Source: Haemonchus contortus (Eukaryota > Nematoda > Chromadorea > Rhabditida > Trichostrongylidae). Taken from it: a DNA stretch of 64,000 nt. Below are positions 38,138 to 51,800 of this stretch, piece by piece. The stretch spans positions 17,256,615 to 17,320,614 of the forward strand of contig LS997564.1 in assembly GCA_000469685.2 (NCBI GenBank), read 5' to 3'. The position numbers were made by a program, and so were the translations under genes. How positions within the stretch are numbered: position 1 is the stretch's first letter; every line of letters begins with the position of its first letter. The notes beneath the pieces are model-generated. The model did not search any database and was not told the DNA's origin. It saw only the letters and a program-made list of their open reading frames with translations.

Positions 38138-38921
38138 ATGATCAGATTAATCCGTCTGGGAGCATTGAAGAATCTTGAAAACACAACAGAGTTTGGGTCG
38201 CCATTCGTCCTGAGCGGCAAGACAGTAAGAATGAATAGAGGAATTTCTACCGGCTTTCCAAGTCCTCTGTCTACTATGTTTACTTAACTATGAACTCTGG
38301 ATCATGAGAAGTCGCACCTGGGGCCATGTTCATTACTACTACTTGTACAGCTCAAGTCTTCTTCAGGCAGAGCGTCGTGCGACTTCACCCAAACGAGGGG
38401 CTCGATTCGCACGTGGTGCTCAATAAACAAAGATCGTCATGCAGATTCACCAAACAGTCGTGTTAATAATCAATTAGCTTTGGATCTCTTTCAGAAACTA
38501 CTAACCTGCTTATTTTTCTCAGTACTTCAAACAATTTTCTGGAAGGGTAAGAAGGTGGTCTGCAAAGCGACTCATCCATAGACCGGATACGTAAGTATTT
38601 TGTGGTCAGTTAAAACAATTTTTTTCCGAAAAAAAAGGTGTCTCTCCAAGAAATCATGCAGTTACTTATTTGCCAAAGCTACTACTAGTAGAAAAACTTG
38701 TAAATAACTATGAACAGCGAATCAAACACCTCTCAAAAACCTTGCCTAATGAAGCAGACCGAGGATAATCAGACATTATTCATTATCACTTAGAGTTTCT
38801 TCAACGCCAAGTTGTCTTGCCTGTCACGGAACAAGATGATGAAGAGATCAGTAAGGCTCAAGACTTGGTCCGACATATAGAAAACAAGGATAAAGGATTA
38901 CCAACGAACCTCACGTCATGA
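38138..38921 (+). pseudogene. Small disrupted gene, possible mitochondrial protein
   Basis: Exon 1 (38138-38224) reads MIRLIRLGALKNLEN, a basic amphipathic start like a mitochondrial presequence, and ends at a good GTAAGA donor in phase 0. Exon 2 (38523-38590, YFKQFSGRVRRWSAKRLI) follows in phase and ends at GTAAGT. The next coding-like block, about 38639-38921, reads PKLLLVEKLVNNYEQRIKH, then VVLPVTEQDDEEISKAQDL and ends NLTS-stop, but two things break it. Its frame does not match the phase left by exon 2, and an in-frame TAA stands at 38766-38768. Removing 38764-38793 as an intron would restore the frame, but that is a 30-nt GA...AG intron, which is implausible. Either this is a recent pseudogene or the assembly has errors here. 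Family not recognised. Confidence 0.5.
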
Positions 38922-39887
38922 AAACGACGGTGACCAAAATAGGAATATCGTCATTTCCTATTCAGGCTCTCTACTATAAATAATGCTAGCATTCCACAAT
39001 TCTTTCCAATCTATCATTAGGACCTGGTTCTCAATCACGCTCACACGCTATGTGAAGCCTAGGAATGTCTGCTAGCCGAAGATTTATGGCAGGAAAGAAA
39101 GAAAAATAACTTGATGAGAAATAAGAAAGCTTTTCTAGGAAATACATCATATGGTAGTGCGTTGACCACGAACAACTCGTACTTTTTTGAAGTTCGCGCG
39201 CAAACCGGTTATCTAGGTTATTACTAGGTTATCGCCTTGATAATGACGCATTTTTCTGTTTTTTGAAAATTTATCTTAAAGGGTAACCATCTGTTCCCCA
39301 AACAGGTTTACATTTGTGGGTTAGGTGCCTGAGTAGCCCATGGCTATCATCTAACTAGTAAATATTTTCCTTTTGTTTTCACTAAAAAGAAAGTAAATAC
39401 GTTTATCTCTATGGGCAATTACCTATTTGCCCCCCTTATATTTTCTGCATTCCCCCAGCATTATAGTACTCGATAACTTTGACCTATTACTTTTCAACCT
39501 TAATATCTCGATTTTCATCATGAACTACGTCGCCCTGAAGTTCGTCGCCCACCCATACCACAGCCTTCCCCTAAAGCTTAGCCCTTAATTGACAACTTTT
39601 ATCCTATAATATAGGCTCGGGATGTTTGCTCGAAAAATCACAGTTCTATTTACCCGCTTGCCATGCAAAAGAAAAAAGGCAGGTCAAGAAATGAAATGAA
39701 TTAAATCATTCAAAAATAATTTTTGAAACGACTGCGCTTCGTAGACGAAAAAATAGAAAGAAAGATAGGAAAATTACCAAAGTCAGTTGCAATCAATGCG
39801 GTTCACAAATGAGGTCCATGTGGGAATGGGATTTCTACCCAACTTTTCAACATCCTCATTTCAGGGAAAGTTGGGTAGATTTTATGA
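38922..39887. other. No supportable gene
   Basis: AT-rich DNA with no exon-like block that fits its neighbours; nothing recognised. Confidence 0.45.
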
Positions 39888-40172
39888 GCAGGAGTGGTGT
39901 CATGGCAAGTGATGCACATTATCACACGCAATGTCAGAGGTTCGAATCTCGGGCCGGTACTCATCCAGGCCAACCGAGTCTTTTACGTTTCCGGGGTCAG
40001 GTGGTACGAGACTCGTCTGGAAGGATGAGAACACTGACTTGTCCACCGGCTGCCTACCACAACTTATTATATAGGCCACTTTCGCATTCAAAACACCATT
40101 GCTAATCTGAGCGGAAACTGAGTGCGTGGCGTACCAGGAAAACAGGATTGACTAGGCTGAAAATTTTGTCCT
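39888..40172 (+). mobile_element. tRNA-like SINE copy 5
   Basis: Head GTGGTGTCATGGCAAGTGATG, B box GAGGTTCGAATCTCG at 39937-39951, then GGTCAGGTGGTACGAGACTC, TTATATAGGCCACTTTCGCA and a diverged 3' part. Confidence 0.75.
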
Positions 40173-40205
40173 CCTCGATCCTTTATGAGTGAATTCACAA
40201 TTTTA

Positions 40206-40441
40206 AGGGTTTTAAGGGCACGGTTCACGATAAAAATGGTTACTGAGTTCTTCCCCTAGGAACACTCAGTGGCCCCCAGGGGTAACAGGAAGGACCATAT
40301 TGCTCCCTAAAACTCGACGGTTAGGGCAGGGCGCGAGTGTCGAGGCGATACAGCTTGCAATTACTCGTTCTAGGACCCACACACGATCAGCTGATCGCCG
40401 AGTGATGAGGCCATGTTTCTCGCACATTCTTTTTTCCTCCG
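40206..40441. mobile_element. MITE family C, copy 2
   Basis: Starts GGCACGGTTCACGATAA, the same end as MITE family A, and contains CTCGTTCTAGGACCCACACA and GATGAGGCCATGTTTCTC, matching 32821-33110. It abuts the palindromic element that follows. Confidence 0.6.
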
Positions 40442-40442
40442 A

Positions 40443-40670
40443 GGATGCGCGCGGCAAATTGCGCGGCGAACTTCGTGTGATTTGAACGAACTTTAGCGCC
40501 TATCATTGGAGCCCAAATTCAAAGTAGAGTAAATTGTAAGGATCATGTGACCCTGCTAAAGTACTCTACTTCGAGCTTAAGCCCCGAAAATTTGCGTCAG
40601 AGTCGTACAAATCGTCACGAACTCCGCCGCGCATGTGCCGCGCGCATCCTCGGACGCACGTAAGTCCCGC
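40443..40670. mobile_element. Palindromic GC-rich MITE, copy 2
   Basis: The left arm GCGCGCGGCAAATTGCGCGG and the right arm (complement of GCGCGCGGCACATGCGCGG) enclose a second inverted pair (CAAAGTAGAGTA and its complement TACTCTACTTCG). It matches the core at 8690-8890 arm for arm. Confidence 0.75.
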
Positions 40671-40840
40671 CCCTCATCAACCTAAAATTATTAACTGTCC
40701 CCCTCAAGTCATCAGGTCATTAGGGATTATGAATCGTCAAAAGGATTTTAGGTGGAAGTGCAATGCGTAGGCTTACAGCAGTGATGAGATTGATCGATTC
40801 CTAATGTTCAAAGTTCTGATTCTTTTTTTTTTTTTTGCAG

Positions 40841-40903
40841 AGGATAGGCCAAAGATATGATGAACTGAAAAAAAGATTGATTCTTCTTATGGATCCTCTC
40901 TAA
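40841..40903 (+). CDS. Orphan terminal exon candidate
   Basis: A strong acceptor (T15GCAG) is followed by 20 open codons reading IGQRYDELKKRLILLMDPL and a stop TAA. The peptide is helix-like and charged. No upstream exon could be joined with confidence: exon 1 at 38138-38224 ends in the right phase, but that link is a guess. Confidence 0.25.
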   Translation, partial: RIGQRYDELKKRLILLMDPL

Positions 40904-41649
40904 TACTAGTATAACTAGTCAAAACGGTTACTTCGAATTCTGCGAGACTTTACCTTTGGGTCCTCTGAAGAATACGAGAACTGTTACATGCGGAATGGCT
41001 TCAGAGGGTCACCTCGATGGAGGGGCTTTTGATTTGATTATCGCCCCCACCACATAGGACACCTCGCGGAGGCAACTTCATCAAGCAGCCCATTCAATCA
41101 TTCACGTTGCGCGGAGTCGAAGGGCACGAATCCTCCGTGATGGCCCGCTGTCTCAGCCACCCATAACTTATGCACAATGACCCCCACACACATCTAATTA
41201 TTAGAAGCTTAAGCCGAAGTGAGTTGGCCGCGAGTCGTTACTCTTCGGATGCCTCTGCTACGGCACCTCGACTGACCAGATGAGGTTAGTTGCTGGGAAG
41301 TTTTTTTTCATTTTCATTTATTCTATGTGAACTCGGTTTTTCGAATCATCTTACAATTAGAGTAATAGTTACCATATAGATTTCTTAGCGCTGTTGTGGA
41401 AGGGTATTTTGAGAACAATTAATCATGAGGTATTACTCGTGATCACTTCTTGCCAATGAATTCGCTAGGTCCATCCTTTTTGTCTAATGAGGGTTCTGAT
41501 ACTCTTCCTTAGTTGCTACCACATGCTTAAACATTCTCAAAACCTTTTTCAACCATCTTGAATCAGGTAACCCTCCTTCACATTATTCCTATTCTACGGA
41601 TGTGGAGTAGGGCCAAATGGTCACTAACTCACGTATGTTGTATAAAATC

Positions 41650-41848
41650 CCCCGAGCGATACTAGCCTAGGCTAACCAACTTTCTATCCCTGTCAAAGCC
41701 GGAATCATCTGGGGCTTAAGGGTTCCAGTATGATCGTGGGCCGATACCCGCAATACATAGAATACGTACTCATTCAAACACCAACATGATTTTGAATAGG
41801 AGACAAGTGCGTGAGCGCATCCCAAAACGACCCGACCTAAGAAACCTT
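41650..41848 (+). mobile_element. tRNA-like SINE copy 6 (5' truncated)
   Basis: Only the 3' half is clear: TACGTACTCATTCAAACACC, ATGATTTTGAATAGG and AAGTGCGTGAGCGCATCCC. The pol III boxes are lost or unrecognisable. Confidence 0.6.
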
Positions 41849-42869
41849 TGATTTTGACTCTACAGTTTTTTTTCATATAACTACCCAAATCAGAACATCC
41901 ACAAACCCCCTGTCGGTGAACGACGAATCTATAAGGTTAGAGGCACCGTTCACGACTTGAATGGCTTCTGAGAATTCTCTATAGGATGAACCAGTGACCC
42001 TCAATCGTAGCACAAGGGATGCTGTCGGGTTCGAAAGCGGCTGAGATAGGGCTCAACAAGGCGGACGAGTTCACAGGTGTCGTAGAGGCAGTGGAAGTTG
42101 CACCATTCGCACTGGGACCACACGTTGTGCCCAGGCAGCTCACTGTACCCGGCTATAGGCAATGATACACACATTTGGACAGCTCGTCCAAAACACCTTC
42201 CAAGCAACTATGGTCGTCACCTTCACGTCAAAAGTCCTAGTGATACTACGTTTTTGAAGCCTAATCTTTCTCGGTACACTCCGACTTTCGGCGTTTTTCC
42301 ATTTTGCACTATTCTGGGCTATGAGTTTCTTTACTCTCCTAAAACTAGCTAACCCAAAAATTGTAAACTTAGCCTTTAGTAGTGACTAGCCCTGAACTAC
42401 AACGCAGGACTTCAGTATCCAATTCTTGAAACATCTTCAACGATTTCCTGTCATTCATAAGATCACCCCTATCTAGCCGCTCGTACTACTCATCCAATGG
42501 CTTATGTTGAGGTGAATAACACAGTGGAATGAGTCCCGCTGAGGCGATTGCCTAGCTCTGTCGACTGTTGTATTGGCCCCATTGTCTACAGCAGACTACA
42601 GCTTCCCTTACCTGTTCGAATATCGGCCACCTCTTTGAGGATATTGAGCCCTACTATTCACATTAATCTTACAAAGCCCTCCTCTCCTCCGGCCAGTCTA
42701 TCATTTCAAATGACACAGCGATCAGATACGTCAAATGAGAGTCATCGGATGCATGTGTGACCGCTGTTTCAACGGAAATATGGGATGGGACAACATTCCA
42801 AGCATAAAACAATTGAAAAACTAGCCACGACAAGTGAATGTTATGAACTCTTAATTATGAATATTTCAG

Positions 42870-45800
42870 CCGATATTCCGATGTTAATTTTGCGGTTGCG
42901 ATAGTCTCAATTCTGATAGCAGCAACTCAAGCTCTGACCAACTGCCCGTCTCAATGCGTTTGCGAGGACAACAGTATTGTATGCTCGTAAGTCGGTTACT
43001 GTATCACATCAGAGGCAATGTCACTAAGTATCGGCATGAGCTAAATATGTAGGCAAGGATGCCAATAAGATAACCACCATGGATGAAGGCGAAAAAAGCC
43101 AGTGAGTATCCGGTGGGCGGGATTTGATATCAAGAGAATATGAGCGAGAATGAAAGGATGGTTCATGTTCACACATGTTGATATTGAATTAAGCTCGACA
43201 ACACAACCATTTTTCTATCACTAACGCTTCATTTATTGATGACGTTTCTGTTTTTTCTTGTCTGTAACTCTTTCTCGTCCGTTTAGGGGAGGAGAAGTCG
43301 AGTGGGACGGGGTAATCAGGTTCGTGCAGTTCAGAGTAATGTTTCTAATGCTTCCTCAGTTATTCTTACCCATCCTGTGCTGCACTTAATCAGCGCTACT
43401 TTTGCTAGGGCTTTGATTGCTACTTGTAAACGAACGTAGGAACAGAAGGGATTCAAAGGAATATCGACATATTACCCCTCCTTAGAGATTTCTATGCAAA
43501 AAAGAAATAAGATATCAGAATTAATAAGAGTAATGGGAGTATTGAAAGCAAATTTCTAGGAGAAATTCTCGGCAAGTAGTTGTTTATGTCTGATCGAGGG
43601 TGTCCAGTGATATCACCACAAGAGATTTAACCACAGAGTAGATGTGGGAGGAAAGAAAGCGACTGAAGGGAGCTCTGATGGGCAAAGAATTAGTAGGTGT
43701 GGGGGAAAGGAGTCGTATACCAGTCATCTATCATGAGAAGTCTTTTTGTGAATACATAGAGCACGAGAGCAGGACAGGGCTTCTACGATGTACTTTACGG
43801 ACAGAGGTTCATTAATAGCGTTCAAATGTGGACGTCGGGCAGAAAGTGCTCCAAGTCCAATTGGTCGGAAAATTAATGCTCTACAGATGAGCGCCATGTT
43901 GATTGAACAAGAAACACTACTCGCTGTTCCGTGGAGGTCCTGTAGTCGTGGTAAATGACGAAGGATAAAGTTCTGGGTTGATCAATTTCCCTCGCGGTGG
44001 TTTGAATGCCCACGTAGTCTACACGATCACGAGGTGGCCAACGGACGAGCTGGTCAACGCCTTCATCTCCCATACGAGTCTGCTTCCAACTAACTAGGCT
44101 AAGCCGAGAGGTGATAGGGTTAGTTGGCCTAAATGAGCATCTATCCGGGATTCAATCCCTGGACCTTGCGTGCGTGATAGTACGCTACTCGCTACTACAC
44201 CACGTTCGCCGGTAGTCAAAATATACATACTAAAAGGAAGACGGTAAATAAGTGGAGGTAACAAGTTGATCCAAGTGGTAATATTAGATGCTATAAAGTG
44301 CAGGCATCAAAGAGGTACATGGTACAAGTGTAATTCGTAAGATAGTACTATGAAAATGAGTCTTCTAAGGGTCATAATTGGAATAATTGGTAGGCAGCAC
44401 GCGAGGCACCCCCTGGGGCGAGGGCTCCGCCCATTCCCCTCTCCTCCCCCACCCCTCCCTCGTCTCCCTTTGAATTGTATTTCTCTCTTAGGCTTATTTT
44501 CAGTTACAGTACAAATAGAGAAACTCATGAACAGCTCCATCATCAGGGAACCCGAATACCACAATTCCAGAAGGATGTCTCCTTACTGATTTTGAAGAAA
44601 GGAAAGGATGGAAAATATGAATAGGGATTGTTGGGGTAACCGAAAGGATCAGCTCAGAACCTACCCGCCCTAGGCGCGATCAAATGCTGGAAAGAAATTA
44701 CTGTAACCTTACTCTGGGCCCTTCTTCGACACCTCTACTATTTCCAGAGACTTGGTACGAATAGTAGCTATCCCCTACATAACGGCATTGTCAAACAACA
44801 GGACGGAACCCAAATGAATGGCATGATGTGCACTGAATACTAATCGAGTCCAGTGTTCCTCCGCCGACCTAATCCGATATTGTCGTATATGGGAATTGAT
44901 AGCAGTATGGACAGATAGGGTTTAAAAATAACCCATAGCATTTCTGCAAGCAAAAATCTAAATTTTTCTTGGAATCTCAGAAGAAAAAAGGTGAAGCCTC
45001 GGCGGTAGTTGGCAAAGCGGCTTAGAAAACTGGAATGACAGCTGAGCGCTAAGCCAAACAACACATTATTGTGTCAATGCTGATTAGAGCATCCTATAAA
45101 AATCGCCTTATCGCTTAGGTAATTACGTGGTTTCGAAAGCGGTTGCATGGTTACATTCGTGAACATACAGATACCATACTGTTAAAAAATAAATAAGAAA
45201 AAAAGCAAGATTCAGGCCGACTTCAATGTTATAGTAGTACTGTAAAAATGTCTCTTTAATCGCTAGCTCAAAATTACCATGAAGGCCCTGCAAGCCTTCC
45301 TGTTAACATAGAGCTGTATGAAATCAGAAAGTAGAAGGTAATCATTCGTCCCGTAATGCGCCGTCCATTCGACATTCATTCATTATCGTTGAGATTTATG
45401 AAAGCGTACCGGGCATACTCAGATGTCACTGACAACAAGGCTTTCCTATATTCACGGTAAAAACCAAGAATAAGATAGAGTGTGATAGAGTAACCGAGAA
45501 CTAATTTCAAGGGAAAACTGACGCACTAAAGGCACAGTTCACGATAATTCTGAGGTACCCTTTTTGGTAAAAAAAAAGCAAGTGTTGATGTAGAGGAGTA
45601 CATCGGTGGCGATGAAACCGAGAAAATCCGCATACTTCAAGACCTTTTAAAAGTAGTAGAAGTGAAGGTTGTACGAGATCACCGTGACGGGAACGGCATG
45701 TGAGGGGTGTTTGGACTAGATTTAACTTGCTGACATTGCTCAAAGAGATGATTACATCGAGCCAAAATTGTCCGAAACTGCCTTTCGCAGTCGCCATGGG

Positions 45801-48800
45801 TTATGACGAGTTGTTTGAACTTCCTACATCGGAGTCTTTTGTGGTAGGGCAGCCTCTACATAGCCGTTGAAACTCGTCCACTGTGGGTATGGCAGTCACA
45901 CAACGCAATATCTGGCCCCTTTTTGTGACCTAACCAAACGTTTTTGGCTTTACAACAGCATGTATTGTATAAGGGGAAGCCATACTATGGGGAAATCTCA
46001 GAAACCATTGTTATCGTGAACTGTGCCTCTAAGTGAAAACATAAGGGAGTGACCTAAAGCTATGCTTTCTGCTTTTTTTCATGAAGCCAAGCAAAAAAGG
46101 GCTACAAATTATGGGCCTAAACAACCCCTGACGAATAGTCAGTTATTTATTTGTTTATTTATTTATTATGCACTCGAAGTGTGCAGTCAACAAAACGTAA
46201 TAGGAAAACATTATGAAGTTAGAAAAAAAAACAGAACAACCCTTACACACACTATTTTAGATGCCATATTTGCTCATAAGAAGTATTGAAATGATGGAGA
46301 GACGGGGACTATACTCACGCCGCTAACCACTCGAGGCAGTTGAAGAACGAGAAGCTATATGCAGGCTAAAGTGGCAGTGGCAGCTAAAGTCAATACTGGT
46401 ATTATACTCTTGACATCCAGTGTGCGTCTTTTACAAAAACGAATTTTCATAAGTGGGTGGAACTTCCTCAGTGGGCGGGACATGAGGGCGCTGGATGCGA
46501 ATGACCAATGTCTGCTACCGAGTACATATGAAAGACTCAACAAATCACCATGAGGGTAGAGTGAGAGAATAGTGAGCTAGTGGAATTATCCATAGAACGA
46601 GGCTTCAGTAGCGGGTGTTTTTCGTCGGATTTCATCCCGTAAATGGCCTGAGGCTTCGCCAGGATCCTTCCAGAGGTCTACGCATAGGAAGAAATCTCGT
46701 TTTTCTTATCACTATTGGAATTCGTATATCATGGCAAAGGACAAGCGATTGGAAATGTTGCTTTCTGGCGAACAAAAACATCTATTTTCATCGTGAATCG
46801 GATTCAGACGTATGCCCACCGTAACAGGACACTTTGTAAAGCTTCTGAATCATTTTCTGTAATGTTGATATACACGTTCTGTTCGTGTACAGTGTTGTTT
46901 TGAAACTAAACGTTCCCCTTTTGCAGTTTGGCTTTCTTGTAAACAACAGCAGAAGTTCGGCCTCCAGGAGACCCAAATGTTTTCCAAGCTGATGGGACTC
47001 AAACTGAGCATCCATTGGAATTATGAGATGAAGGAAAAGGAAGCTGAGGCCCCCTTTTTCAGTTACAGTAGCAACTAATTACTATTAGATTCGGAAGGTA
47101 CGGAAAGGACAACTGATCCGAAGGGGCCCGCGTATGTAGCACTCAAGGTACTACATGGCCTTCGTCCTTATCTGAAGCAGGACCTGGGATTCTGATAGCT
47201 CGCAAACATTATGCAGAAAGCTTTTATTGGGTGGATTTTGGGCTTGAAAGGACAACAGCTTAAGACCCAAGAGGAAAGGTCATAATACTCGAAAACTGGG
47301 AGAGTTTTAAAGAGTTTTCTATGATTCCGGAGAGAACGAAGTAGAAATGAAGAGTGCTTGTCGAATCTTCTCCTCTTCCACTTCCTGTTTTTATTTCATA
47401 TGACAACGAGGAGGACATGCTGAGCATAGCTGAATCCCATAAGTTCAAACGACTACATAGACGTTCAAAGACTGACGATTAGTCTATCAGTTTAGCATTT
47501 GGTACACATTGATAGATCCCCTTTGAACTATAGAAATTTCACTGCCCAGGCGTTTCCAACTTGAATGTCATAAGCAGAATAATCGTGGTGATAGGAAACG
47601 TCCCATAAATTCGGCGTTTTTCTACCACTAATATCAAAGAACCAAGCTATTGCAGCCCTATATAATAGGGTATTCGCAAATATTGACCTTCTGAAGACTA
47701 CAAAGCTTAAAAAGAAGGGTTCATAGTTCAGAATGGTAGGAATCAGCGACCACTGCTGTCCAGGCGTAGTTGGCTCATCATTGTGCTCCCAATACAACAT
47801 GGTTAGCTGAAGATCTCTAGGACTGAAACGAGCCTTCTCCTTAGTCAGCTCCATCTATCCACTTCGAAAACCTATCAACTACCTCAACTTGTTCTCTGTA
47901 CCTTTTCTACTCTTCACCAAGTGACCAAAAAAGATTTTGTACAAGTCATACAACAAAAGCGTTTACAAACAATTGAGGAATCACAGTAATCAAGGTGTAA
48001 GGGTAATATGAAAGTATCATTCACAGAAATGAAGGTCTAGGAGTAATGGAAAGATAGGGAGCACGGGAATCACAGGAAAGAGGGAGTAGGAGTAATTGGA
48101 AAAAAATTGAAGACATAGAAATGAGGTAATGGAGTTAATGGGAAAGTATGTAGGACTCGTGGGATTGAAGGAATGGGAATTTAGAGACAACAAATAGGAG
48201 GTACAGCACAAACACAGAAGTGAATGAGTAGAAGAAATCTAAGAGGTAGAGAAACGAACGGGTAGGGGTAACGGAAACAATAAAAAGATTCAGGAACGAA
48301 CTATGTATTTGGCGTAGTGGGACAAATGGGAGTCACTGAAGTGCAGGAGTAGGGGTAGTGGGAAAGTAGGAGACCCAGCAATGAAAGAGTAGGAGTAATG
48401 GCGAAGAAAAAAGGTAGTAGGAGTAATGAGAAAAATATGAAGGGGGTAGAGGAGTGAAGGAGCAGAATTAATAGGAAGGATAGGTGATTTAGGCATGGAT
48501 TAGCTGCAGTAATGGGTAATGTAGAGATACAGGAAAGAAGAGAAAGTAATGAGAAACCACGAGATCCAGGGATGGAGGATTGGGAGAGGTGACAAAAAGG
48601 GGACCCAGAATTGAAAGAGGTAGTATCAAAAAATATAGGTGGTAAAAGATTCAAAGTTGAAAATGAGAAGATTCAAGAATGAACCAGTTGGAGTAATGGG
48701 GAATGTAGCATCTTAAGGTATGAAGTACATAGGAGTAGTGGGAGAACTAGGAGATACAGAAATAAAGGAATAGGGATGACGGGCAAAATGGAATGGAACA

Positions 48801-51800
48801 GGAGATACAGGTATGAAGGAGTAGGAATACTGGAAACATTTGTATAGGGGTCATTGGACAAAGGGTGTAGGAGTAATGGAACAAACAGAAGTTACAAAAA
48901 TTAATGGATACGAGTAATGGGGAATGTCAAAAATTCAATAATAATATAATACGATTAACTGCAGTTTGGAAAGTTATTGGAAATGTCAAGATAATTGCTC
49001 GCAACGAAATGACCTCGGTATTTTTGATGACTCACCCATTTAGGGGTTTCGCAATTTCATCGCATCAAAGAGTAATTCCATATTGGATGTATTTGTAAAA
49101 AATAGAAAATTCTATTTGAAAAGGGTTAATGCGAAGCACAGATCGTAAAGGGAACAGCTTAATGTCAGGGCTATTTATTGAGGACGAAAATGGAAATGAT
49201 TGGTTCGGGACTATCGCTCTCAGCATTCCAAGGGCTAAAAAACCGCGTTCAGTTGCACCCAAACTATCAGGTTTTATTTATACAACGGCTGAAACGCAAA
49301 ATCTGAAAAAAAGTTCATCAAAACCATCTAATTGAAGGGCAAATAAAACAATAAATAATAATTGTAAACTAAATAAGTTATCACAGTTTTCAATGACTGA
49401 TTCATATTCTCAAAATTTCATCTGTTTTTTGGATTTCCGAACTCATCATCAAGCAATAAAATTCCTTTGGCCCTTTCCTTGAATAAGAAGTACGGTCAAA
49501 AGTAGGGGACCAACGGCCCACACCGATACCGCTACATGGTAGCGAGATAGCGGCCAAGTCCTCATGGGCTCCTCAAAATCCATAGAAAATAGGAAAATGC
49601 TGATTTTCGACCCTTTTGCCCCAGTCTAGAAATTTGATGCCATAAAATTGGTCATCGACGGAGCCATCAATCTTTCGCGGAAGCCATTTCCATTCCGACA
49701 TTTGTCTCTATTAATGGCATTTGAAGCTAGAAAATTACAAGCGTTCCATGAATAACGGGATACCAGTAGCTTACTGAAGTAATATGGGGAATTATTAAAA
49801 ATTTAGGTAAAACGACAATAACAAAGATGGTCGAATCGTTGCGCGGTACATGTCTGGGCGACCGATATCGGTCAAATCACCGGCAAAAACGAAACAGACA
49901 ACTTTACAATGGACGTCCTCCTATCGTTCGCCGTTGATGAATCGTCGTCGAGTTCAGAAATCGCACAGAAAGACAAAAAACTTAAAGAGCAATGAGTCAT
50001 CGCAAGTAGATGGAGCGCAGTTCAATGAAAGCCTGTATTCTGATGTCCTTATGGCTGTTGAACTAACAAAAATTTTATTAGTCATAACATCCCACCCCCT
50101 CCTTTTGACATTATGGACCATATGAACGGTAACAGCGCTATTGACATTCAGTAAAGGGACACAAACTCAGCGTTCATCGACCCTTTTGGTATTACCATCA
50201 CAGAAGCGAATGGGCACTCGAAAGTCGATGGGAACTACTTTGTCGTCTTATCCTGGTTACGTTTCAGGAGTTGTTCTCCGGACCATATGAATGGTAACAG
50301 CGCTACTTGGCATTACGCCAGGCGCTCCACGAAGGAACGGAGCTCAAATCCTGGTCAGTCTCTAAGTTAGGGACAGCACAGGAAAACGAAGACTGATCAG
50401 ATCAGTCCAGAATTCATAATTATAAAGCAGTTCTTTGGAAAAAATTTTAGCCAAATAATTAGAGCGCACAATCGATAATTATCAAAAAAAAATTCATTTG
50501 GAAAATATTGGTTGTAAAAATTTAAAATAGATTCAACAAAATCTTCAAGAGATACTGCGCTAATTTCTAACCCAATTTTCTTGCCTACATTGGTCACTTC
50601 TAGATGGATGCAATGTTAGGGAAGGAAGGGGGTGGGCGATGTAAAGGGATCTTGCACCTCATATTCCCTGGAAAACCAGACAAAAGTCCATATTTTTGGG
50701 GAAACTGAATGGTACCAAATAAGGCTGGAGGCTGATGAAAGTATCGGATTGAAAGGCTTGGAACATTTGGTTAAAAGCCCAGGAACATTTCTCTGATTAC
50801 CTCCCCGTTCTCGAATGGCACCACCTAATGGGTGAGTCATCTCAGAGCTATTGATTAGCGCTGCCCATTTTGGCCTTCACCATTGGGGCGAACTAGAGGG
50901 TTCAGGTAGGGACACTCAAAAAAAACCAGTCTGATAGCCAGGATGAGTAAGCATAGAGATAAGAACAGTGGCAAAAACGGATCGTAAAGCCATTAAGCAG
51001 ATTGTTCCCCAATGAGAAGTCGGAGAAGATGAGTAATTCTGATAATCAGGTATTCCCAAAAGGAATCTGCTAAATGCAGCAAACAGTGAGGACTGCCAAG
51101 GGAGTGGAGGGAGTTTGGGCAATGCAGCATCGCCTGTCTGTCTGGCTATGCACTTATCATTGCGCTCAGTAGACAACATGCGACACTTCCTAGTTGGAAA
51201 AGCAAAAAGAAATGGCTTTCTATTGATCGAGCGCAACGACTTTCAAGGGCCAAAAGCGTTTGGTATTTGGAGAAAACAGAACAAATGAACTGTAGAAAAC
51301 AACAGTTGAAAAGGTGGACTCGTTCGGGAATGTTTGGGCGGAAGTTTGACCCAAACATTGACGAGGACACTTGGGAGAAAACGGAGACGAAGTCGGCTCA
51401 ATAGCCGCGAGAACCCCCCGCACGTGCACTGGGCGCCAGGTGTGAATGTTCCGCATGAGGAAATTTAATACCTCCCCTTCCGGGTAAGGTGTGTGACCCA
51501 ACACTGTTCCCTTTGCAACAGTAGAAAGTCAATCCATGCACTGGGCTACAATCTTGGTGCTTTAGAGATACCTAGGGACACAGAATTCCTATTATATAAA
51601 GCAGCTACTGGAGGTCTGGCTCTCTGACCAATGAAAAAACGTTTCAGAGCTGGCTTTTTATGAATTTGGGCAATTTCTTTTCGTTACAGTTTAGAGTAGC
51701 AATAGAGCTGGTAATGGAAATTGACAGCGGCAGTCTATCTCGGGAATCAAGCAGTATCTGAACGAGTGACAAGGGCTCCATCACCAGAAGCCCTGAAGAA

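Noticed and set aside
48301..48654. 117-codon Leu/Ser/Pro/Phe-rich frame
   Set aside because: Product of the purine-rich minisatellite read on the opposite strand.
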